Below, in pieces: positions 34,124 to 37,897 of a stretch of 37,897 nucleotides of DNA (position 1 is the first letter of the stretch; every line of letters begins with the position of its first letter). Below the pieces are notes generated by a model. The model saw only the letters and a program-made list of their open reading frames with translations. It ran no database searches and had not been told where the DNA came from. The position numbers were made by a program, and so were the translations under genes. Source of the stretch: Bacteroidales bacterium (GTDB lineage Bacteria > Bacteroidota > Bacteroidia > Bacteroidales > UBA932); contig JAKSKB010000009.1 in NCBI GenBank assembly GCA_024401975.1, positions 1 to 37,897 of the forward strand, written 5' to 3'.

Positions 34124-35475
34124 TTTCTGTCCCGGGGCTTAACTTTGAAACAGAAAATGATGACGAAAGTCAGGAATTCGGCGAGGGGGATGGCGAGCCA
34201 GATGCCAACTTCGCCCAGAAGTCTCGGCAGGAGGATGAATGAAGGGATTACAAGGATGTAGCCGCGAAGGAGCGTGAGCAACGTGGCTTTCAATGACTGC
34301 TCGACACTCTGGAGATAGCCGACTATAACGACGTTCAATGTGATGAAAATTACGCCGGTTCCGAAATACGGCAATCCATTGACACATATCGAGTAGGCTT
34401 CTTCGGTGCTGTCGAGGAAAAGCATAGTTACAAAAGGTGCGCAGATAATCATAAGCGCTCCGCAAACCAGTCCTGCACCGACAGCCCAGTGTATCATCAG
34501 CCTCCGCGATTCTCTCAGGCGCATGGCGTTGTTCACCCCATAGGCGAAACTGACTATGGGCTGCGCGGACTCGACAATGGCGTTGGCAGTCATAAAGATG
34601 ACAGGGAAACAGTAGCAGGCTACGCTGTAGGCCGCAACGCCTTCGTCACCGAGATAATGTGCGAAGATGTAGTTCCCCGCTATCACGGCTCCGCATACCG
34701 CTATCTCTCCCAACATGGCGGAGAAGCCCATTTTCATCTGGTAGCCCAGGTTGCGGAGCGTTAACCGGAGGGACTTCACGCTAAACTTCAGGCGATAGAG
34801 CTTAATAGTCCGTGGCAAGGACACGAAGTACCAGACAACCATCAGACCGGCAATGCCGAAACTGATTGCCGTCGCCTTTGCAGCACCTGCCAGCCCCCAG
34901 CCGAGAGGAAAAATGAAGAGCCAGTCGAGAAAGATGTTAAGTACGGTTCCGACAATCGACGTTGCCATTGCATACCCGGGGCTGCCGTCAAGGCGGATGA
35001 GAAAGGTCCCTGTCATATGCAGGATCATAAGCGGTGAGCCGATAGATATCCATTTGAGATATCCGGAGGCGAGCGGCACCAGAGTCTCGCTGCTGCCGAA
35101 AAGACGGCAGGTGTCTGCGAGATTGCAGAGTATGAGCGCGCAGCACAGGATTGTGATGCCGAGACAGCCTATGAAAGCCTGGGTGACGTTGATATTGGCC
35201 GCCTTGATTTCCCTGCGGGAAAGATGAATGCTTATGACTATGGACGAACCGATACCGAACATTATGCCGATACCGCTGAGGATATTGAAGATGGGAGCCG
35301 CGATATTGATGGCGGCGAGGCCGTTGGCACCTGTGCCGTGGCCGACGAAGGCACCGTCCGTGAGATTCAGTATGACGACGGAGAGCATGCCGATGACGGT
35401 TGGCACAAGAAGCTGTCGGAAGATATGTCCGACAGGCTCGTTCGCAAAATCTATCGCGTCCCTGTTATCTTTCAT
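34105..35475 (-). CDS. MATE family efflux transporter (second, divergent copy)
   Basis: A 456-residue inner-membrane protein with about twelve helices in two homologous halves. Features: PTVIGMLSVVILNLTDGAFVGHGTGANGLAAINIAAP near the N-terminus, IRLDGSPGYAMATSIVGTVLNIFLDWLFIFPLGWGLAGAAKAT in the first half and ESAQPIVSFAYGVNN in the second. It exports unknown cations or drugs by Na+/H+ antiport. The protein shares the fold but little close identity with the MATE at 2841-4232, so it is not a recent duplicate. The gene stands alone between two repeat copies, with a -7 element 79 bases upstream. Confidence 0.92.
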   Translation of the reverse strand: MKDNRDAIDFANEPVGHIFRQLLVPTVIGMLSVVILNLTDGAFVGHGTGANGLAAINIAAPIFNILSGIGIMFGIGSSIVISIHLSRREIKAANINVTQAFIGCLGITILCCALILCNLADTCRLFGSSETLVPLASGYLKWISIGSPLMILHMTGTFLIRLDGSPGYAMATSIVGTVLNIFLDWLFIFPLGWGLAGAAKATAISFGIAGLMVVWYFVSLPRTIKLYRLKFSVKSLRLTLRNLGYQMKMGFSAMLGEIAVCGAVIAGNYIFAHYLGDEGVAAYSVACYCFPVIFMTANAIVESAQPIVSFAYGVNNAMRLRESRRLMIHWAVGAGLVCGALMIICAPFVTMLFLDSTEEAYSICVNGLPYFGTGVIFITLNVVIVGYLQSVEQSLKATLLTLLRGYILVIPSFILLPRLLGEVGIWLAIPLAEFLTFVIIFCFKVKPRDRNYGQCK

Positions 35476-35554
35476 CGCTCAACTTGAATGCAGCAAGCTC
35501 CTTTATGTCAAGTACAAAGAACGGCAGTGTCCATAATGGTTTGCATTCATCTTG

Positions 35555-35583
35555 CAAAGATACATCAAAATATCATAGCGCAA
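35555..35583 (-). promoter_or_regulatory. Promoter of the second MATE gene
   Basis: The minus strand has TTG (35583-35581), an 18-base spacer and TATCTTTG (35562-35555), matching TAnnTTTG. It implies a leader of about 75 bases. The -33 element touches the foot of the 35582 hairpin. Confidence 0.5.
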
Positions 35584-35619
35584 GAGGGATTGACTGAAAA
35601 GCCAATCCCTCTTGTCTTA
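35582..35619 (-). terminator. Hairpin with GAAA loop at the edge of repeat copy B
   Basis: AAGAGGGATTGACT (35582-35595) pairs with AGCCAATCCCTCTT (35600-35613) with one mismatch. The loop reads GAAA on the plus strand. It lies past the superoxide reductase gene and may end that transcript, although the minus-strand side lacks a T-run. On the plus strand it is followed by TGTCTT, as after dnaK. Confidence 0.55.
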
Positions 35620-35693
35620 CCCCTCCGCTGACGCAGCCGCCCAGGTGGGTAATGCCACTTGCACTGCGTTCCGGCCGGTATCTCCGTGGCTCA
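35603..35693 (+). repeat. Structured dispersed repeat, copy B
   Basis: The direct-repeat partner of 33111-33201, aligned without gaps over 91 bases. It ends 26 bases before the stop side of the superoxide reductase gene. Together with copy A it brackets the lipoprotein, gene remnant and MATE segment. Confidence 0.8.
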
Positions 35694-35719
35694 GCCCTGA
35701 AAATCCGCAGCAGGGTTTC

Positions 35720-36112
35720 TTATGCAGTTTCCTTGACCTCTGTTTTCCAGAGTCCGTGGATGTTGCAATATGCATAAACGGCTACGGGCTTTTCCTTTCC
35801 TGCCGGGAAGATGGTTTCGGGGGCTTCATCCGGCATAAGATATTTCAGTTGGACTCCGTGTTCCGTTTCCAGACAAATGAATGAGATGTGGTGTTCAGGA
35901 GTCATAGGATGTTGCTTCGAACCGATTTTGACCTCGATTGACCCATCTTTCTGACATTTCACCACCGGCAGATGTTTCTCTACCGCAAAATCGTCGGTGG
36001 AAGGGACGAGTTCCTGCATCTGCTGGCCGCAGCATACGACTATTACTCCGCTGTCAACGAATTTGACAACGACATTTCCGCAAGTTGTGCAGAGGAAGAA
36101 TTTGGTTGCCAT
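35720..36112 (-). CDS. Desulfoferrodoxin / superoxide reductase (2Fe type)
   Basis: About 130 residues from ATG 36112 (MATKFFLCTTCGNVVVKF); an ATG two codons upstream (36118) is possible. The N-terminal desulforedoxin domain has C8, C11, C27 and C28 for the rubredoxin-like Fe(Cys)4 centre. The catalytic neelaredoxin domain supplies H47, H68, H74, H119 and C116 (EKHLPVV, HPMTPEHHISF, CNIHGLW), a complete His4-Cys iron site, with the E45-K46 pair conserved. It reduces superoxide to hydrogen peroxide without making oxygen, a typical defence in anaerobes. It is divergent from a LysR regulator gene with a palindrome between them, so LysR control is plausible. Confidence 0.96.
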   Translation of the reverse strand: MATKFFLCTTCGNVVVKFVDSGVIVVCCGQQMQELVPSTDDFAVEKHLPVVKCQKDGSIEVKIGSKQHPMTPEHHISFICLETEHGVQLKYLMPDEAPETIFPAGKEKPVAVYAYCNIHGLWKTEVKETA

Positions 36113-36180
36113 AAACATCAGTTTTTATTTGTTGAACATCTGTCTTTGCGAAAGCCTTTCGGCAATTCGTTTTGACAGAA

Positions 36181-36188
36181 CAAAGATA
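36181..36188 (-). promoter_or_regulatory. -7 element for the superoxide reductase gene
   Basis: The minus strand reads TATCTTTG, exact TAnnTTTG, with a 68-base distance to ATG 36112. The upstream side contains an AT-rich tract and then the palindrome at 36231-36247. Confidence 0.5.
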
Positions 36189-36230
36189 ATCACGAAAATC
36201 TTGCTTTTTTATTGCTTTTATTATATATTT

Positions 36231-36247
36231 TCAATAACTGTTATTGA
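36231..36247 (+). promoter_or_regulatory. Palindromic operator candidate between superoxide reductase and LysR genes
   Basis: TCAATAACTGTTATTGA is a palindrome with 8-base arms around one central base. It lies about 10 bases upstream of the LysR gene's -7 element, covering where its -33 element should be, and about 43 bases upstream of the superoxide reductase -7 element. This placement fits an autoregulated LysR binding site. Confidence 0.6.
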
Positions 36248-36256
36248 TGAAATAAA

Positions 36257-36264
36257 TATATTTG
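36257..36264 (+). promoter_or_regulatory. -7 element for the LysR gene
   Basis: TATATTTG, exact consensus, ends 23 bases before ATG 36288. The -33 region is occupied by the palindrome and has no TTTG at normal spacing. Confidence 0.55.
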
Positions 36265-36287
36265 CGCGTACGATCCTTTTAATCAAT

Positions 36288-37199
36288 ATGGAACTTCGAC
36301 ATTTGAAATACTTTGTGGCAGTGGCAAAGACCCTGAATTTTTCCGAGGCGGCGAGGCAATTGTTCATCACCCAGGGCACCCTTTCCCAACAAATCCAACA
36401 AATGGAGGGGGAAATGGGAATCCGGCTTTTCGACAGGACCAAACACTCCGTGATTCTCACGGAGGAGGGGGAAGAATTGTTCCCGCTCGCCATTAAGACA
36501 TTATCCGCCGCAGAAGACTGTAACGACAGAATGAGGGATCTCAAAGGCACGTTGACGGGGACATTACGCATAGGCACCACATCTTCGTTCACGTCGTTGC
36601 TGACAGACACGGTAAGAAAGTTCATCAGAGACTATCCGAATGTCCACTTGAAAATCCAGTCCGAGACTGCCACTGAAATTATTGAAAAACTGCGTGCCGG
36701 GAAGCTTGACCTTGCCTTGAGTTTCAAACCGTCCATGGCCTATGACGAACTGGAATCGGAGCCTCTGTTCATGAACAGTTTGAGCGCAGTGATGTGCAAG
36801 GGACATCCGCTCTCCTCGCACAAATACCTGACAATGGAAGATCTGGAAAGCCACCGCATCGTTTTGCCCGGGAAGGAAATGCAGGCCAGACGCGCCTTTG
36901 ACAGATATCTCGGGCTGGATACAAGGAAACTCAATGTTACGGTGGAAGTCAATGACCCGAACCTGATAATGGATATAGTGCAAAGCACGTCTTTGATCTC
37001 AGTCGTATCTTCTCTTGCTTCATACTACCGCCCGGATCTGGTTGCAATCCCGCTGGAAGGAGGGAACTATTCGATGGTGGGGTGTGTGCTGCGCCGCAAG
37101 GAAGGATACCGCAAGCGCGCCGTCGACGTTTTTGTCAAAATGATTCACGACTCAGCCCAAGTGGAAAGAATATGCAAAGGGCTGAAACTCGAAGAATAG
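36288..37199 (+). CDS. LysR-family transcriptional regulator
   Basis: 303 residues from ATG 36288 (MELRHLKYFVAVAKTLNFSEAARQLFITQGTLSQQIQQMEGEMGIRLFDRTKHSVILTEEGE), the classic LysR winged-helix start. The C-terminal part is a periplasmic-binding-like effector domain (GTLTGTLRIGTTSSFTSLLTDTVRKFIRDYPNVHLKI and onward). A longer reading from 35997 runs through the palindrome and is rejected. It lacks the paired redox cysteines in an OxyR-like context, so it is not an obvious peroxide sensor; CynR/CbbR/CysL-type LysR proteins are nearer. It probably controls the divergent superoxide reductase gene and itself. Confidence 0.92.
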   Translation: MELRHLKYFVAVAKTLNFSEAARQLFITQGTLSQQIQQMEGEMGIRLFDRTKHSVILTEEGEELFPLAIKTLSAAEDCNDRMRDLKGTLTGTLRIGTTSSFTSLLTDTVRKFIRDYPNVHLKIQSETATEIIEKLRAGKLDLALSFKPSMAYDELESEPLFMNSLSAVMCKGHPLSSHKYLTMEDLESHRIVLPGKEMQARRAFDRYLGLDTRKLNVTVEVNDPNLIMDIVQSTSLISVVSSLASYYRPDLVAIPLEGGNYSMVGCVLRRKEGYRKRAVDVFVKMIHDSAQVERICKGLKLEE

Positions 37200-37201
37200 G
37201 A

Positions 37202-37216
37202 GTCCGGGAACCGGAC
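37202..37216. terminator. Short bidirectional hairpin between LysR and the helical-protein gene
   Basis: GTCCGG-GAA-CCGGAC is a perfect six-base stem with a 3-base loop sitting between two convergent stops. No strong T-run follows on either side. Confidence 0.45.
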
Positions 37217-37217
37217 C

Positions 37218-37547
37218 TTATCGTTTGATTGCCGATGCGAACTGGCCGAAATACTTTTCAAGATAGGCAAGAGTGTCGAAGTCTCGCTTTATAAAAGAAT
37301 TCGAGAACAACTCCCTGGCGCGACAAAGCTCTTCAAGAAGACAAGCTCTGGACGCCATGTTATTGCGCCCGAACCGGATGGTTGCATCTACCAGTTCCAG
37401 ACCGCGGCAGAAAGCGCTCTCGGCGAGCTGAGGCTTGTCTTTCCCGAGCCATTTCCGGGTCCTCCCCACTTCACTGCCGATATTCGCCATCTGCTCCATA
37501 AGTGGCATGGCCGCCCATCTGTCTATGTCTATCGTCCAGTTTTCCAT
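37218..37547 (-). CDS. Small helical protein of unknown function, partner of DUF5674
   Basis: A 109-residue, cysteine-poor, probably all-helical protein (four amphipathic helices). The motif MANIGSEVGRTRKWL near residues 20-34, followed by AFCRGLELVDATI, LLEELCRARELF and LAYLEKYFGQFASAIKR, recurs in small uncharacterised bacterial proteins I have seen next to DUF5674 genes, but I cannot name the family. There is no histidine at all, so the HEPN RNase motif RxxxxH is absent. It starts 3 bases after the stop of the DUF5674 gene, indicating co-translation. A four-helix bundle resembling the Avd accessory protein is conceivable, but no reverse transcriptase is nearby. Confidence 0.7.
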   Translation of the reverse strand: MENWTIDIDRWAAMPLMEQMANIGSEVGRTRKWLGKDKPQLAESAFCRGLELVDATIRFGRNNMASRACLLEELCRARELFSNSFIKRDFDTLAYLEKYFGQFASAIKR

Positions 37548-37550
37548 AGG

Positions 37551-37892
37551 CTACCGGACAATGAATTTGTCAACAAGGGCTGTAATCTTTTCCCTGACTT
37601 CCGCACACTCCACATAACGGCTTCTGTTATTTTGTCTTGGCCGGATATTGATGAGCGAATCGAATTCAATGAAGTCCTCTCCTTCAATCTCCGGATAGAT
37701 ATTGAACCCCCACAAGTCTTCCTGATCGGAACCATTCTCAAGAAGTAGCCGTTCCAAATCCGAATGAAGTTCCGCATCAATGGCAACCAATCCTTTACTG
37801 GTATCAGCAACAGCCTTGACCATATCGCCGTATAATTCATCAGCTATGACCTTCAGGTCTTTGATGGATATGGATTTGTCAAGAATAATCAT
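37551..37892 (-). CDS. DUF5674 family protein
   Basis: A 113-residue protein from ATG 37892, five bases from the window edge (an earlier start outside the window cannot be excluded). The pattern ELYGDMVKAVADTSKGLVAIDAELHSDLERLLLENGSDQEDLWGFNIYPE, then EDFIEFDSLINIRPRQNNRSRYVE, matches DUF5674, a small family of unknown function. The invariant-looking HxD, ENGS, LWGxNxYP and N-x-RPxxxNRSR segments suggest an enzymatic or nucleic-acid-binding site rather than a purely structural protein. It forms a two-gene unit with the helical protein downstream (3-base gap), a layout typical of toxin-antitoxin-like or accessory pairs. Confidence 0.8.
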   Translation of the reverse strand: MIILDKSISIKDLKVIADELYGDMVKAVADTSKGLVAIDAELHSDLERLLLENGSDQEDLWGFNIYPEIEGEDFIEFDSLINIRPRQNNRSRYVECAEVREKITALVDKFIVR

Positions 37893-37897
37893 AATCG

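Noticed and set aside
33027-35700. Insertion sequence or transposon bounded by the two repeats
   Set aside because: No transposase or integrase gene and no terminal inverted repeats or target duplications were found; the repeats are direct and structured.
36288-37199. OxyR peroxide sensor
   Set aside because: The divergent superoxide reductase invites this call, but the cysteines are not in an OxyR-like pair.
37218-37547. HEPN-type toxin or Avd of a diversity-generating retroelement
   Set aside because: The protein has no histidine, so no HEPN catalytic motif, and there is no reverse transcriptase or template/variable repeat in the window.
1-37897. CRISPR arrays, tRNA or rRNA genes
   Set aside because: No regularly spaced repeats, tRNA cloverleaf or rRNA-like sequence noticed on reading; a dedicated tRNA scan could not be run.

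Overview
The window looks like a chromosomal segment of a gut-type Bacteroidota (order Bacteroidales; a Rikenellaceae- or Cryptobacteroides-like lineage is my guess). Three things support this. Most intergenic regions carry the Bacteroidota -7 promoter element TAnnTTTG. The gene families are typical of the phylum (DUF4293, a DUF3822-like gene next to rsmD, FKBP lipoproteins, YitT proteins, TonB C-terminal domains). Base composition is moderate, with G+C near half by eye. Genus assignment is inference; no rRNA or tRNA gene is present to settle it.

Positions 1-33026 read as conserved core genome. A cut acetate kinase and phosphotransacetylase (acetate production) converge on a minus-strand operon: nrnA-like DHH phosphoesterase, two FKBP-type lipoproteins, a MATE exporter and a frameshifted serine hydrolase. 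Next come a plus-strand trio (membrane-anchored hypothetical, short DUF3822-like protein, RsmD methyltransferase) and a minus-strand pair (CoA-transferase and CstA carbon-starvation transporter). They are followed by mazG-tcdA, prfA, a nucleoside phosphorylase, DUF4293, and a minus-strand operon gyrA-TPR-LytTR. Divergent from gyrA is an isolated Clp N-domain gene plus a secreted esterase-like protein. PhoH follows on the minus strand. Then a tight plus-strand operon runs SPOR lipoprotein, M28/TonB fusion, leuS and two YitT genes. A membrane-bound AraC regulator, an RluA/RluD-type pseudouridine synthase and dnaK complete this part.

Positions 33027-37897 are more accessory. There are two direct copies of a roughly 90-bp structured repeat. 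Between them lie an RbsD/FucU-like lipoprotein, an orphan 58-codon gene remnant and a second MATE exporter. Next is a superoxide reductase divergent from a LysR regulator, with a near-perfect palindrome between them, and finally a two-gene unit of a DUF5674 protein and a small helical protein.

The most unusual items are: the M28 peptidase homologue that has lost nearly all metal ligands and its catalytic glutamate while fused to a TonB C-terminal domain; the stand-alone Clp N-domain gene beside gyrA; the paired structured repeats; the DUF5674/helical two-gene unit; the LysR/superoxide reductase palindrome; and a recurrent 23-24 nt spacing from the -7 element to the start codon alongside a second, near-leaderless class. 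No CRISPR array, insertion sequence, prophage or obvious multi-gene defence system was seen.
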